Below, in pieces: positions 37,054 through 50,803 of a stretch of 64,000 nucleotides of DNA. Made by a program: the position numbers and the translations under genes. The notes beneath the pieces are model-generated. The model was not told the DNA's origin. It did no database searches and saw only the letters and a program-made list of their open reading frames with translations. Numbering within the stretch: position 1 is the stretch's first letter; every line of letters begins with the position of its first letter. This DNA is from Verpa conica (taxonomy: Eukaryota; Ascomycota; Pezizomycetes; Pezizales; Morchellaceae): positions 1,984,001 through 2,048,000 of the forward strand of contig JAUFSD010000002.1 in assembly GCA_033030425.1 (NCBI GenBank). Direction: 5' to 3'.

Positions 37054-40000
37054 GAAAGGGGATTATAATCGGTGCGATCTGGGGTTCATTAGGGCACGGG
37101 GGGTTCGGGGGCATTTGGGGGTCATTTCGGTCATCAGGGGTTAATCAAAGACGGTTCTTTTTTATTTATCTGGGGACACTGGTGTTTGCTGGTTTTATTT
37201 CTTAATGTTTTTCTTATCTTTCCTTGAGTACTCTTTTATCTTCTACATCTCTTTCTCTCTCCTTCGTTTAAATTTCCTTGCTTTCACAAGCCTCTATTTT
37301 TTTTTTTTTTTTTTTTTTTCTTCTACAAGGGATCTATTTTTTTGTGTATTATTGACTACATTTCCTTTCTCTCTTGTTGTGACTATATCTATTGTTTACA
37401 AAATGGGAATTGGGCTTCAAAACTTGCAGACCAAGGCGCTAGCTGCAATGCTGCTGCACAACCAAACATACGTATACTCTTGAAGCAGGTCGAAAAAGCA
37501 AGTGATTGCCGTGAATAGTACAGATCAACCTCGAGTGAATCACCTCAGCATCTTCACAATGAACACGAACAAACTTAAGACATGTTGAACTGTTAGGTGG
37601 AAGGGCGAAACCCGGTACGTGCGTCGTTTATGGCGTTAGCACAGCCGTCACTCGATCGGTAGTATCCGAGTCAAACTTCACCACGTTTCCAGAAGCGAGT
37701 GGACTAGCCAAGAGTGTCCCCGGCGAAGGCCGCTGTCCTTACTTAATCATTTGGCTAGAGAAAAAAAAAGTGTTCTGTATGTTTCTCGTTCCTGGGCCTG
37801 AAGAGTGCTGTTCTTTTTTTGTTTTGGTGTGTTGCTTTCTTGGGTCTGGAATGGGTACTCTAAATTATGTCGCATGGCAGCTTTGGCATTGCTTTTTTGT
37901 CCCGCGGCGCATGTAATGCATGCATGGGTTCGGAACTTCGCTACTGCTCTCGAGTAAAGTACTTGCATTAACATTTCGGGCTTTAATGTGTGCCACCGAC
38001 CATGGCGACGATCTTGAATTAAGATAAGTGAACCAATTGCAAACCTAGCTAATCTATATTATTAGGAAGGGTACGATATCTGCCCCAGGTAAAATGTTCA
38101 GGAGAACGGGGATAGGGGGGGAAGGGGAGAAAGAAAAAAAGAAAAAAGGAAAACCATAAGTCATTTCCATCCTCTAAGATCTTAGGGATAGATTATAAAA
38201 GACAAACAAGGTAAATGACTCAATGGCAAGCGTACAGCTAGTTGCCCTATGCACATCTTGGATGTATTTTTACTCGATCCTCGATCATTGATTCCTAATT
38301 CGCCATGAAAGAAACCACAATAGGGCAACGCAAGGCTGTGAGTACGTCGTAGCTGGCAGTTTTGGGGGGGGGCCCTGACTGTACACATCGAAAGATGTAC
38401 ACTGAGCATGCGTATGATATCCCTTTCCGTAAGCCCGCTTTTCCGTAAAGAGATCTCTCTCAGTCGCGTGGCCGACGGCCCTTTATTTTACCTATACTGT
38501 GCTGTACCCGGCGGTTGACTAATTCAGCTGTTCCGATTGCAGTTTAGATCGGCTTGTAGTGTTGCCGCGCCTTTGATGTTTCACCGATAAGTCTTATTTC
38601 GCCATATGATACCACAAGTGGTTGCGTGATTTATCATTTTCTCGTATACTCTTTCTTACCATTTTCCTTTCCCTTGCTTGCCTTTGTTTCCGACGGGACA
38701 AACAACTTACAAGGTGAAGACTCTCAGGGCTGACGGTAATATTAATATTTGTGCATTGCAGTCTCGTTTAAACTTGAGGTCCCGGAGGCGGCCAAGTACG
38801 AACTGTAGAGTAGCATGCATACACTGATCTGCAGACCAAACCCCAATTATTTTTTATTTGTTCGTACTATACATCCTTCTCCCCGCAAACCTTCGAACCT
38901 CGTCCCTTTTCGGACATGTTGTCGTCGGTTCCCTACACAGAAGTGGCCTCCAATCAGTTTTCTCCGCGGCTGGATCATATTCGTACCAAGAGAACTTAGC
39001 TAGTGCCTTGATTCTTATCCTAGGCTCTTTGAACCTAACCCCTGATTCATGTAATCGACTTGAGGGGGGGGTAAACATCCTCATTTGATGGAACTCCACG
39101 ACGATCCACAAATCCTGAGCTAAATTCAGACCGTAATCTTCAACTAACTATGCATAGGATCTCCACTTGAACGCTGGGGCATTAGCGAAAGATTGGCGAA
39201 GGTTTCACGACATACGGGAACAATCCTGTAAGGAAAAAAAAATGAGTCGCAACTACATGTGTTCAAAGGGAATAGCGTATCAAAGTCTTCAAAGAACTAC
39301 TAGTTCAAGCTGCAGTTCCCCGCAATATCACAGAGTTGCCGATATATGTACAGACACTCGGAGTAGGCAGATATAGGCGCATACACATCGATCTGTAGAA
39401 GTTTCTTTTTAATCCCTTTTAACATCGTCTTAGCTAATATCTCAGATCAGAATAAGCACTGAATCTAGCCATGGCGAGACCTTGCCCTAGGATCTCAGGG
39501 TGGATCCTGATTGATTGTGGAGAGTTAAATTACACTACGCCTGGCCTCAAATAGGTCTTTGCTGCTACCAACGCTAAAGCCAACAAAGCCTCCAAAGGCT
39601 TGAGACAAAGGGAGGTGCACAGACCATATGTTCTTAACATCCGTCCCAATAAGCTTCTTTTTAAAAAAAAAACATATTATGGAGTATCCTAGGACAAGCC
39701 ATCTATGGTCTGCGTTTCCATTGCAAAATAAAATAAGCTACGCACCAGAGTCTCATGTACTACGCATGGATACAGTGGTTTATGCCTCTTGTATAATTGA
39801 TGTTTTTGGAAGGCATGCCGTCCAGTGGTCAGGAGAACTCGGGCCAATCTTCATGCTAATCTGTTAATAGATAGTGATTAGTTCTCTTGCCTGGCTTTCT
39901 TACCAAGCTGCATGATCATTTTGAGCCAGATTATCGTGCTCCCGATTCTGAAAGAGTGCCCGGAAACGCTTCCTCAACGAGTTATGTACGTCCTCTAACG

Positions 40001-43000
40001 CGTAATGCACTCCTCTTTGATGTTTTCTCGCGACAACCTAGGGGTATCGTTTTTTTCTTTAGTAACGGATTTTGATTCGCCGATATGTCAACTAGTGTCA
40101 CGGGTAACCCTGCCAGTACGCCCTGTTTAGCTGTCAATACCCACAAAGAGACAGTTGAGGTACCCGTATCTCTACAGTACTAAGATGTCGGTTTCCCGTT
40201 TGTGTAGTTCCGCCAGGAGTTAATGCTTCAACCGCAGTAGGCGTGAATCGGTAAACCTCAGAGGATCCGTAAGCCTTAAGTAGAAGCTTTGGCATCGAGC
40301 TGGCAGGATAGCGTGCTGCGTGCATGACGTCGTGTTCATACATAGGCAACTCTGCGGCGCTACAAATCGCTGTGCTGTCCATTCATGTTACTGGGACGGG
40401 TTTTCTCAGTTCCGAGAAACCCAATTGAGATTCCAATATTTTTTTCACTTTCCACGTGTCAAACTCATGGAAGACTAGGGGGTGTATAGCTTCAACTTTC
40501 ACGATTCGCCTAGGTAGGGGAGGTGCTTTATGATTCTCCAGTTTTTCCCCGGATGTAATGTGAACTGATGGTCTCACTATATTACCAGCACAACAAAACC
40601 TTAGTTGTTCTACGATGACCAGTTCCCAGGCAATTTACCCTGGGATTCTAGGACAGAAGCTATCAAAACTAACGTATCAGATGGGGTAGACCAAAATACA
40701 GGTTTTCTCATAGGCCCTTGTCCTACAACAGCTGCGTGCCATGAGCTTTGACATCCTTTTCCATCAACAGGTAGGGTATGCGTCACATGGGGCCGCAGTG
40801 GCGAGCACCTGAGCAACCAAAAGCGTTGGTTTACCTATAGTACTGTGCTAGAATTCTTGGCAAACGCCTTGTATGGTGAATCTCGGGACAGGATTTTCTG
40901 ATAAATGACTACGGCTTTCTATCCGCTATACTTTCTTTTTCTTTCTAGATCTACCGTATCAAGCCGTGTTGATCTCGATGACCATAGGTCTCGGCCTATA
41001 AAGAATTTCCTAGGTACACCTCGGTGGACAGCGAGGTTGTTAGGCCAAAAAAGGAGAAATAGAAAAAATATACTCACGAAGGGGATCTAGCACCTATTTC
41101 CGCCTTCCTGAAAGCTTCTAATTTCTACTTTATAGTTCAGGCAGAAATAACGCCACAAAACGTGTAATGTGATTGTAGCAGTAGCTTACGTAGGCATGAG
41201 TAGTGGAAGCGCTTTGCTTAGATATAAACCCAGTCAACTAAGCTTATACGTACTAGCCCAAGGTCTTTCTAGACACTTGGCTTTAGGAGTACTTAAGTGC
41301 ACTTTCTAGCAGTAACGTGCATGATAACCCTTCCATATGGCTTCTTTTTGTTACTTAGTGGATCACAATTTCTAGCATCTTATCACTAACTGCTATATAA
41401 CATATATATTAAAAAGCCTCTTTTTTTTGATTAACTGATAGAATTCTAGCTAGTAACTAGTCACCTGCACTCATATCGCATTTCTATAATTTATGATGAG
41501 TTCCACGCCTTGAATAAGTATCCTGTAGTAATTAGCTCAATTCTTTAGAAGTTTATAGGGTTCGAGCACAATATTCAAAAGGTAGGGCGAAGCCAACAAG
41601 AGTCAATTTTGGATTCAAGGAGACCAGTAAACAAGCTCTACTCTCTAGCAGCAGAAGTAATGATTACAAATTTTTTTACTAGGTAGAGTTAGTGTCTAAG
41701 GTATAAAATCACAATAGATCACTCGTATGTTTCACTTTAAAACATCTCAAACCAAGCCATGTTACAATAAAGGTAGACTTAGTAACTTAGTGTGGGATAT
41801 GGAGGCAGTTGAGGAGAGAATTTGGAAGGTTTCGGGCATGCTTGCCTCGTGACAAGCTTAGCTAGTTCCGCTCGGGCGTATGAGGGATCTGTCCGAGGCA
41901 CGTTTAGTCGGGCATATATGCACTATTAATATTAACAAATAGGTTTCCGCAGTGCCCCTCGGCGCCTTATTGGTTACACAAGTGTAGTGCGGGGGCGAAA
42001 TCTGGACACCCAATAGTTAAAGTGCAAACCATCCTTTACCGATACCCTAGCTGGCCGTATGCATTTTATCTCCCCCCGTGCACTTATACTGTCGGTGAGT
42101 TCCAGGGCGGGGGAAATGATAAGTTTATGAAGAACCTAGAGCAAGGATTTTTGGAGATAAGGTGCAGTTAGAAACTAGGGCCAAAAACTTTGATCATTGT
42201 TGCACCGGGATTTGTTTTCCACGGATTCTATGAGCGGGCATCTTGAAAGTATCGACTTGTCACCTTTCACGCTTCAGATCCTTTATTTTTTTTATTTTTC
42301 CTGAAAATACATTGTAGTCTACTACTATTAAGGATGGTAATATAACTACCCAAATGTGGAGAAATCCTTGTAGATGATCGCCGTAAACAAGAGTACTCCA
42401 CGTATGCATTTGTACAAGGGTTATTTTAGTTTGGGTTTGTGCGCTGCGGATCTGACAGGGTAGCGTTCACAAAGCTCCGCGGAAAGGACACGCCCCGTCG
42501 TAGTCCGTGCAAATTAGTGGCCAAAGACTGCTTTGACCAGGTTTTGATTACTGAACAGACGATATCTCTCGCACAGTCAGTATCTTGGATATCTACAAGG
42601 GAAGCCCATCAGACTTGTTTCTAAATGTACCTGGGTCTTTGGAAGTGTTAAACCGACCCGAAACAGTGGTGGAGAGCATTTACTGGAACCCTGTAAGAGA
42701 TTAGGATCAAAGACTGGCTAAAACTATAGTAAATTTGTGCCGAGCTCGTGTTCAGTGGCTGCTACCCGTGCCGCACCGAGATCCCAAGCGTATTTGACGG
42801 CAGGAAAGTGCGTGGTTAAAACGATGATTCGGTACATTTGCTTTGGCAAAGATCTGCACTATTTATTCAATAGGTATATATATATATATATACTCTTGTA
42901 GTCCTCTTGGAAGGATGTGCGCTCAATTGGTATATTCGGTATCCCGCGATGCAGGGTGCAGTAGTGTTATAGCATTGTTGCGAATACAGCCCTTGAGTAA

Positions 43001-45186
43001 ATGAATTTCTAGTTATGGAAGTCGTTCCAGATCCCATATATCGTAGGGGTTTGAGTTTGGAAAGTCCAAGGCACTTTGGTTCAATCCCTAAGATGTAAAA
43101 CATCCTTTCTTGTTACCTCATACGCTTATACATGACAAGCAATCTGTCGGACTGCACTCAAATGCTGCAAGTTTCAGCTTAAAAGCCATGAATTGCTTTT
43201 GAAAGTGGGAGCGGGAACAGGCCATGGTTCCCTGTAGGTCAGGCTAGCGAAGTATCGGTGCCAGAACTGCGAGCGGGGGCCATTAAATCGGGGCTGAGTC
43301 CCGGGCCCTTTTCTTTTTCCTTTGACAGGAGCAGTAATGTATGCAGGCGTTGAGAGGGGTTTCAGGGGGAAGCGAGGTGGGGATGTTTTTTTCTGCAAAA
43401 GTCTCAATTTATACATCTTGGGTTCGCACAGAGATAGTACGGTTTATTTTCTAGTTATTAAGGTAGTAAGTGCCAGCTGTTTCACGAGTGTGTTCCGAGT
43501 GATTTCCTATGGAGACGACAGGGTTAGGGTAATTGTTTTTCATCCCGTGTTATAAGACTAGGCAGTAAACTTACAGTAGATCTTGGCATATGATTCAAGT
43601 GACTGGAGGAGTTGGAGAAAGATTGAGTAAGAAGTGGAGGCTAGTATTTAATTTAGGCTTTTCTTTCAAGCGAATCATAGTCCATGACTGGGTTTTGGTA
43701 AGGGTATGGTATGTACGGTAGTGCTAATGAGACCTTCCGGCTAAGTGTCTCAGCATTCTAGCTTGATCTTTTGTGCTGTCTTTCTTGGGTCTCGGGTATT
43801 TTGGCGGCAGGCGCGCTGATGCCCATGTCTCATGTCTCATTCATATTCGCATATAATACTTAGTGGCCAGTTTTAGTTCTAGACAAAATAATTGTGTTTC
43901 AAGTAAGTCATACAATGTCAACATATATTTGTGGATTGGGGATGTAAATATTTGCTGGTAGATATGATGTAGGCTTTTAAGTAGGTACTCGCTAGTTTAA
44001 GTAGTTGATACTACGAGTTCTCATAACTAGCAAGGCGTTAGACATCAGAAGATAAGAGATACCGATTTTGGGGTGTATCTACCCCCGCGTGTTTGGTTCA
44101 AGAATTTCCGTGACAGTAGATTCATTCAAGAGGGGGGGGGAGAGCTGTTTGTAATTATAAATAATAGAATTTAGCAAACGGTGATGGTAGTCTATATATA
44201 GGATAGGGGAAATGGTTAAAGTAGCGGCTTTAGAAAGGGTTTCTGTGGTTAGATACGTGTACATATATAAGCTTGCATATCCTTTGGGAATATATATTTA
44301 CTTATAACTAAAGTACGTCCTTACACAGGAAAAAGTTGTATCTACCCTCTGTAATACATAGATGTTATTATATTAGCTTGTAGTTTCTTTATTAAAATAA
44401 CGTCTTAAAAGAGGTCTATTACTACACTAGCCGTAATAAATCACGCTTATATATAAAAATTAATAAGAATAAAAAAAGGGATAGAGAGATTTATACATAC
44501 GGTTGATGGGTACTAGAAGCTGACGAAATTATTTGAGGTACTAGGAACTTTATAGTACTTTATAATACTATCGATGGCATAATGTAAGGTTGCAGTATCA
44601 GATGCATGGTTTTCTGTAAGGTCTGTAAAGGCTTTCGTTAGTGATTTCTATGTACTCATTATTTGAGACTCTAATATATCCTAGTATGTAGCCCCTGTTT
44701 AGGAGCATTAAACCTTTATCCTATATATGTATATGTAGTCATTTTCTAGATGGTATATGGTTTTGATATCATGTTGATATTCTGTGTATTTGGTTTTTGC
44801 GGATGGATAAAACCCTAGCTTGCGCTTTCTTGATTTTTTGAAATACACACATCTTTCACTCCTAACTACATCCAAACCTAGTCTCTCCCTGGATATCCTC
44901 GCCCTCCACAAAAAAAAAGACAGAAAAATCTTTGAAATAAAGCTCGATGAAATATGAGAAAAACGAACGGCACTATCAGTAATTTTTAGTGACCACAACA
45001 GCTAATAAAGCTCCTGTCTATTTCCAACCCGCAAATAAACCCTTTCCAAAGTAAGTAAGACTAGTTAACACTCCCAGCTTCCGGTCCTGTCCCTTAAAAG
45101 GTTCTCTCGACAAACCCCCAACTCCCGAGAAATCAGGGACAAAAGGAAAATACTATCCTTTCAGAATTGCACAAACTCAACCCCAC
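37054..45186. other. 8-kb gene-poor region
   Basis: No supported gene. The beginning is the 3' region of the Myb-like gene, including a T run of about 21 at 37299-37319. Later features are poly-G runs at 38364-38372, 39064-39071 and 44132-44140 and a TA repeat at about 42877-42892. Open frames are all under 90 codons, and I could not link any to a known family. Confidence 0.55.
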
Positions 45187-46205
45187 TCATTTTGCACCAT
45201 CAATCAACCTTCTTTCCACATCCCTACCTGCCCCCAACCCCTCAACCTCCAAATCATCTTCACTCTCCTCCTGCTCTAACTCATCCACTAGATCATCTAT
45301 GCTCTCGCTATCTCTATGTTCCAAGATCTCATCATCGGCACTAACACTCAAGCCATTACCTCTCCACCCACCTCCAGTCGTCCTCCCAGCTGCCTGCCCA
45401 GACTTTCTCCCAAGAAGCCACCCTAAGATCAATCCACCACTAATAAAGTCCTCCCCATCTAAAATAGCACCGTTATCCCGAATCTTGACTCTTTGCCGGC
45501 GGTAATAGATCCAAGCGAAATCAATATATAACACAGTTTGTATGACACCGAATAAGAAAGCATTGGGCTCGAAGAAGCCGTCCCCAGGGTCGATAAGGCG
45601 GATGATCCAGTTTGGGATATATAATGCACGGTATATACCGAGGGCGAGGAGGTAGTAGGAGGTTATAGCAGTAGGAATCTGAGTATGACGGAGTAGAGAC
45701 ATCTGGGGAATAACAGCAAAGGCCTCGAGGATTATCGAGAATGTCCATAGTGTCTATCAGTCACCACCGACTAGCGTTAACTAATTGTCTCGTGGTATAT
45801 CAATAGGTAGAGAGGGACGCTGGGGTATACCTCAATGAACCACCCTAGGTCCCCTTTCCCAAGAATCATCTTGAAAATTGGTGCAGAAATAGCACTTCCG
45901 CCAAGAATAATTGCCGCAATCCTCCATTCTTTCTCTTCCTCGCGGGTTCTCGCGTATAACCTCAGCATCAGAAACAGGATATACGCCGAACTACCGATAT
46001 AGAATAGTTTGAAAATGGTGTTATACCACGACCCGAACCCGAATATAAGGTCGATATATCGTGTCAAGAACACCAGAGTGTATAATAATTGGGTCAGCAA
46101 TGAGATACCCTCTGCGCTGCGACGACTGTGGATAGTGAAGATGAGGATAATTATAGAGAGGAGGTGGGTGAAGTCCGCCGTGACGCGGAAAAAGTTCATC
46201 ACCAT
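45187..46205 (-). CDS. ERD2: ER lumen protein (KDEL/HDEL) retaining receptor, extended tail
   Basis: Two minus-strand exons, 45831-46205 and 45187-45753, are joined across a 77-nt intron (GTATAC..ATAG) to give 313 aa. The seven-helix ERD2 fold is evident: MNFFRVTADFTHLLSI, LVFLTRYIDLIF, WYNTIFKLFYI, LWTFSIILEAFAVIPQM, ITSYYLLALGIYRALYIPNWI and GVIQTVLYIDFAWIYY. It binds escaped ER proteins in the Golgi and returns them in COPI vesicles. The usual length is about 210-220 aa. Here about 100 extra residues follow helix 7, including a hydrophobic patch (FISGGLILGWLLG) and an acidic run (DDLVDELEQEESEDD). The usual SHY of helix 6 reads SYY. The start could be either of two ATGs two codons apart. 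The frame is intact. Confidence 0.88.
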
Positions 46206-48744
46206 AGTTTCGATATGGGCTCAGCTTAGGAGCTATGAAGATACGGGAAGGGGGTTGATGATGGAAGTGGGGGTGGATAGGATAGGGTGGGGTGAAGATT
46301 GATGACGATGATAGAGGAGGGGGTGAAAGGCTAGGGTTAGGGGAACGCGAGTGGGTCTTCTAAATGAGGGATATAGTTGGCTGTTTCTCTAAGAGTTTAC
46401 GTTCTGGCGAGTTGTCGTTGGTTGAAGCTTCACAGGACGATGCGGCTGCCTACATCTCTCGGAGCTGGGAGGTTGATTTTCGACAGGGATCTATCTAATG
46501 TACGTAAGCCGCGTGCCCAACTCGTGAGGGGCGAGGCAATAGAGATACCTGCTGTGGAGGTTGTCTGTATAATATTTGAGGAATATAGAAAACTAAATAT
46601 ACGGTTGAAGGTATCTTTGCTTCACTCTACATATAGATTATGCTAATTGTAACCCTAACCCATATTGGTGTTATCACTTGGGTGTAACTAAGTCGAATTG
46701 GTTGTTGCTAAGAGCCTCACTAAGCCTCGGGTTCTTTGCAACATACAAAGCGATGAGGGTAAGCTACAGAAGTAGAAAGAAGTATGTACAAAGTATTAAA
46801 TGTATTAGTAGCCTTCTTCTTTTTGCGCTTGTTCGTGAGAGATTTAGGTATGGTGAGCAACCCCGCTTCGACGCCCCAAGTACATGTGGGTCACATAATC
46901 GACGGTAACTTTTTGAAAGTTCTATAGCTAAGTGGGATAATATGAGTCTCGAGAGCAATAAGAAACAATAGAGTACCATCTAAAGCATTGGGGTGGGGGC
47001 CTACTTTGTATTGAGTACAATCTGCGGTCAATAGGATGGACCTGAAGACAGTATATCTAGCTGGCTAAGATTTGGCAAAACGATAGGAATTACATGTAGC
47101 CAACCAGAGGTGAAACTCTCGGGTATCTTGTCTTCCAGTATCCCCTTCCGGGTACTACATATACTCTAAATCCTAGTCACCCAAAATTTCTGTATTATAT
47201 AGAAACCATCACCCTAATTTTTTATTGCATTACTTTTTCATGTTATAGAATTTTCAGTTACACTTACCGTTTGAATTTAAAGTCTACGACTTGTTATAGT
47301 TTCACGTGGGGGGCGGTTTGAATTTCTATTTAATACGTATTCGTTGCGTCAGCCATTGAGATCAACGACACTACGTCGAAATGTCGTTGGATATCTGCTT
47401 AACGATGTCGTTTCATATACGTATTGACCGGGAATTCTTAGGGTAACGCTACCATCCTGTCATGGCTCTTTTCGGCGATCACTCGGTATATGTTGACGTT
47501 CACATCGTCCCGGAGATGCCTTCAAGTTAGACTGAGACAACTTTGTTTGATTTTGTGGGTTAGGGTTTTTTGTACCTATAATAAGCCTTTTTTATTAATA
47601 CATGTTGTTGGTATAATACGTCTAGACCACTCCCAAACCGGCTAGAGAGTCTAAGAAGATATTTGAATGCTATCACAGTGACCTAGCCCGGATAATATCT
47701 CCATCGAATCATAATATCTACAGGGTGAAAAAGGGGGGTTGAGTTTGTAGGCGGCTAGCTGTAGCTTGTTGTCACACTGTTGCAGTCGAGACAGCATCAC
47801 TGTTCTGTTGGTTATTAGTCAAGGTTACTAGCCAAAGAGAGAAGAGATTTTACACAGTGATATTAGGGGACTCAAGCAGGTGACCTTACTACGGAAATAG
47901 TGATCCTATTGATAAACATCCGAGTGCTGTTCCGTGATTCACCATCAAGGAACTTCGGTACTTCCCGATTGGTGTAGCGCCAGCAGTTTGTAGCTACGGG
48001 GGGAGGCAGCGTTCCAGCCCTATGAATTTCGGGAGACTGGGATAGATTTGAGGGTTCCTGAATATAGATTTTTAAATTAAATGCAGGTATCTACAGCCTC
48101 GCGCAGTACTACAAGGGGTATAAATCTTCAAGAGTAGAGGTCCCTTTGCTTTCTAAGCATATATTTTGCCAAAAGCATCACCTGGCAAGTTTAAAATCGA
48201 TCTGGGGCGATCAGTCGGCGGGGCTTGATGCAAAGCTTCATGTAGTCTTATGCGTAACGCTGGAAGCACGTAACTTTCGAGTCTTGAGGCTTAAGCCTCG
48301 AGGCGAACCGCGTCGATTACAAGATCCCGAAGCCAGGAGGCTGCCCTTAAAAGTGATCCCACATATTCGGGTCAATGCATAACTATGCTCGTATGATAAG
48401 GGTAAAAGTTTGAATAAACCGTCACTTTGCAGCCTACTACGACATGAAGGCTTATATTTGTCATGGTCACCCTGGTAATACCAATGAAGGGTTATTATTG
48501 TCATTCCGCGTTTACGAATCCCTGTATAATTACCGAAACTAAATGCATTTATCGGTCGGTTGTGTATCATATCTTTAGATTGTGTACATAAAGTTTTATT
48601 TTTCGGATGTATTGCAGAATACAAGATACGGGGGGTTATTGAAATAAACTAGTGGAGCGTGCAGAGTTTTGTGATGTGAAGGCTCAGCATATTAAAAAGT
48701 AATCCTCCTATAAACTCTGAAGAGGGATCTTCAGAATTGAGACA
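46206..48744. other. intergenic, nothing recognised
   Basis: No supported gene. A perfect 14-bp palindrome GAGGCTTAAGCCTC lies near 48283-48296, and CAACGACA/TGTCGTTG inverted words lie near 47364-47392. The first few hundred bases are the upstream region of the KDEL-receptor gene. Confidence 0.5.
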
Positions 48745-50490
48745 ATGATGAGAAGATTCCGATCTAGAATTCTTGGTGAGACAATTAGCGCAGGATGGCC
48801 CCTCCTTCGAAGAATTTTGACGAGATTACAGGAGACCATAAGCTGTGAGAATAAAAGACGCGGGGTAGCACTGCCCCAAGGTCCAGAGCTTTCCGGAATC
48901 CTAGCTAAGGGGCTGGAGGATAAAAGAAAGTAATAATGTTTCCTAAGAGACAGTTGTGAATTGTGGTTGTCGGGTGAGTTTTCTGTTTCTAGGGGTGATG
49001 TTTGCTGAGATCTTCTGAAGTGCAGGTATTACGCCACCCGTTAGTATTTGGGATTTTCAGGGGAATTGAGTGTGATTTGAGGGTATTTCCGAGATGGCTG
49101 CGGCATTGGCTTGCAGTCAGGCTGGGCATGGTGTTGTGTATACAGATTCCGGAACGTAGTGTATGCACAGCACATCCTCATGAGGATCGAAGATCAACGG
49201 GGCTGGAGCTGGGATACAGGTAGCACTGAATATGTTCCGCTTTGTAGAACGTAAGTGTTTTAGGGATGCGGTGCTCTTTTGTGTTACTCTTGTTTGCGGA
49301 TACTTAGAGCAAAGGTTGATATCTTGAGAGAATGTAGATTGGGGACCTGACCCTCAGATCAAGGAATCTTCCGCCTCTCGCTTCCGTGAATCCCCGGTGC
49401 TGGCAATCAATCAGGTGCCCTCCTCGGGATTTCGCCAATCAATAAGCAGTTCGGGGAGCAATACGTTATACACCGAGCAGATCTATACCGGATTATCTCT
49501 ATCGCAGCACTTGCGCTCCCTAATGTGAATATGTTTACCTCCTACCATATCCTTGGGGTAAATTTTTCTGCACAAACAGTACTTCTAGAAGGATGAATGA
49601 ATTAAATACATGGAGCATCAGAGCAGATGATAGGAGCAGATGTAGTACTTGGTGTCGACGGGATAAGTTCTCATCTTCGGAAACCGCTCCTGCTTCATTA
49701 TGGATAAACAGAAAGGTCAAGGCCCACAGGAGATGCAGCATTTCGTATCACCATCCCTGGCTCTCGAATGCATGGTGGTCCTACTCTTGAAACTCCACTT
49801 AACAAGCCAGCAGGAACCCGTTGGATGGGTCCTTGTGGGCATGTGATGGCTTATCCGATTAAGGGCCACAAATACTTTGGTACACCCTAATAGGTTGGGT
49901 ACCGAATAGTCTTGGAATGAAGTAGGATCTAAAGAAACCGCTATAAAACAATACAAAGGATGGGATTCTGTGCTAGGAAGGCTCTTGAAACTCATCTCGG
50001 AGAAGGGGGTAAAGAGATGGAAGTGATATACGCACAATCACCTTAGCTTAGGACTTGGGTTAGCGGCGGATTTTCTTTGGTGAGATGCCATCTAATACTG
50101 TAAAATCCTCTTCTCGAGACACCATCAGCAATTGCATTAAAAAACGGCTATTAATAATCAGGTATAGACTTTATGTAGTACAGGGTGCTGCACAAGTGGT
50201 TGAAGATGTAGTAATCATTCTTTCGAGTATAACCTCACGGAGTGGGGTTCCGCAGGCATTACTAGTATATAAAACATCCCGTAAGTCACGGGTGGAGTCG
50301 ATCTAGCATACAGCGAAAAAAGTCCCGAGATGCACCGCCTTGTAGATGGGGAGGCCCAAAAGTGTTGCGAGAAATCTAGAGTTATATACCAAGGAGATGA
50401 GAATCCAGACTGTTGGGGTGATCTGCAATTATAAAAAGTTGCTTGGGAATATACGAGCATGTGAATTGATGGAGAATGTAAAATTCCTTC
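48745..50490 (+). pseudogene. decayed salicylate-hydroxylase-type FAD monooxygenase
   Basis: Fragments in three frames follow the order of the PHBH-fold monooxygenase family. GVALPQGPELSGILAK (about 48868-48915) corresponds to the GxxLPPN-type segment after the FAD site. ADVVLGVDGI (about 49640) is followed by TGDAAFRITIPGSRMH and RWMGPCGHVMAYPIKGHKY. KETAIKQYKGWDSV and LLKLISEKGVKRWK (about 49935-50025) come next, then VVQGAAQVVEDVVIILSSI with GVPQALLVYKTSRKSR (about 50187-50295), which is the region after the GD motif. MHRLVDGEAQ and ENPDCWGD near the 3' end match the family's tail. Stops and frame changes separate the pieces, so no intact protein can be made. Intact members use NAD(P)H and FAD to hydroxylate aromatic rings. 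The N-terminal Rossmann motif is not found. Confidence 0.8.
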
Positions 50491-50803
50491 TATTGAAATT
50501 TCTACGGGTTCTGTGTTAAGTAGTAAGAAAAAATGTTTTACTAGTTAAGGCTGAGTTTATCAGTAAAGTATAAACCAAGGTATATTGAGCTTTAATACCG
50601 TGGGTTTAGATGTTTTCTTCCGCCCACGTATATTATTTTTGTTTAAGAGTCTGATGCCAAAGACGCCCGAGTGAAATTTCCTCATAATCAGATCATTTAT
50701 TTTATATTTATGTATATTTGCGTAACTGGTATCAATGTTAACGGAATCTGTAAGTACTAAATGGTTGCATATGTTTACTGAGAAGACTAACTAACGTAGA
50801 CCG

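Noticed and set aside
37205..37483. Phe-rich 92-codon frame
   Set aside because: Translation of the T-rich 3' region of the Myb-like gene, including a T21 run.
40383..40577. Minus frame with TWKVKKILESQ, resembling a chromodomain start of LTR polyproteins
   Set aside because: The following strands (YLVKWKG) are absent in every frame, and no integrase or reverse-transcriptase motif lies nearby.
46331..47570. TTAGGG-like words (also at 18125 and 23930)
   Set aside because: Only one or two units each; not a telomeric or interstitial telomere array.
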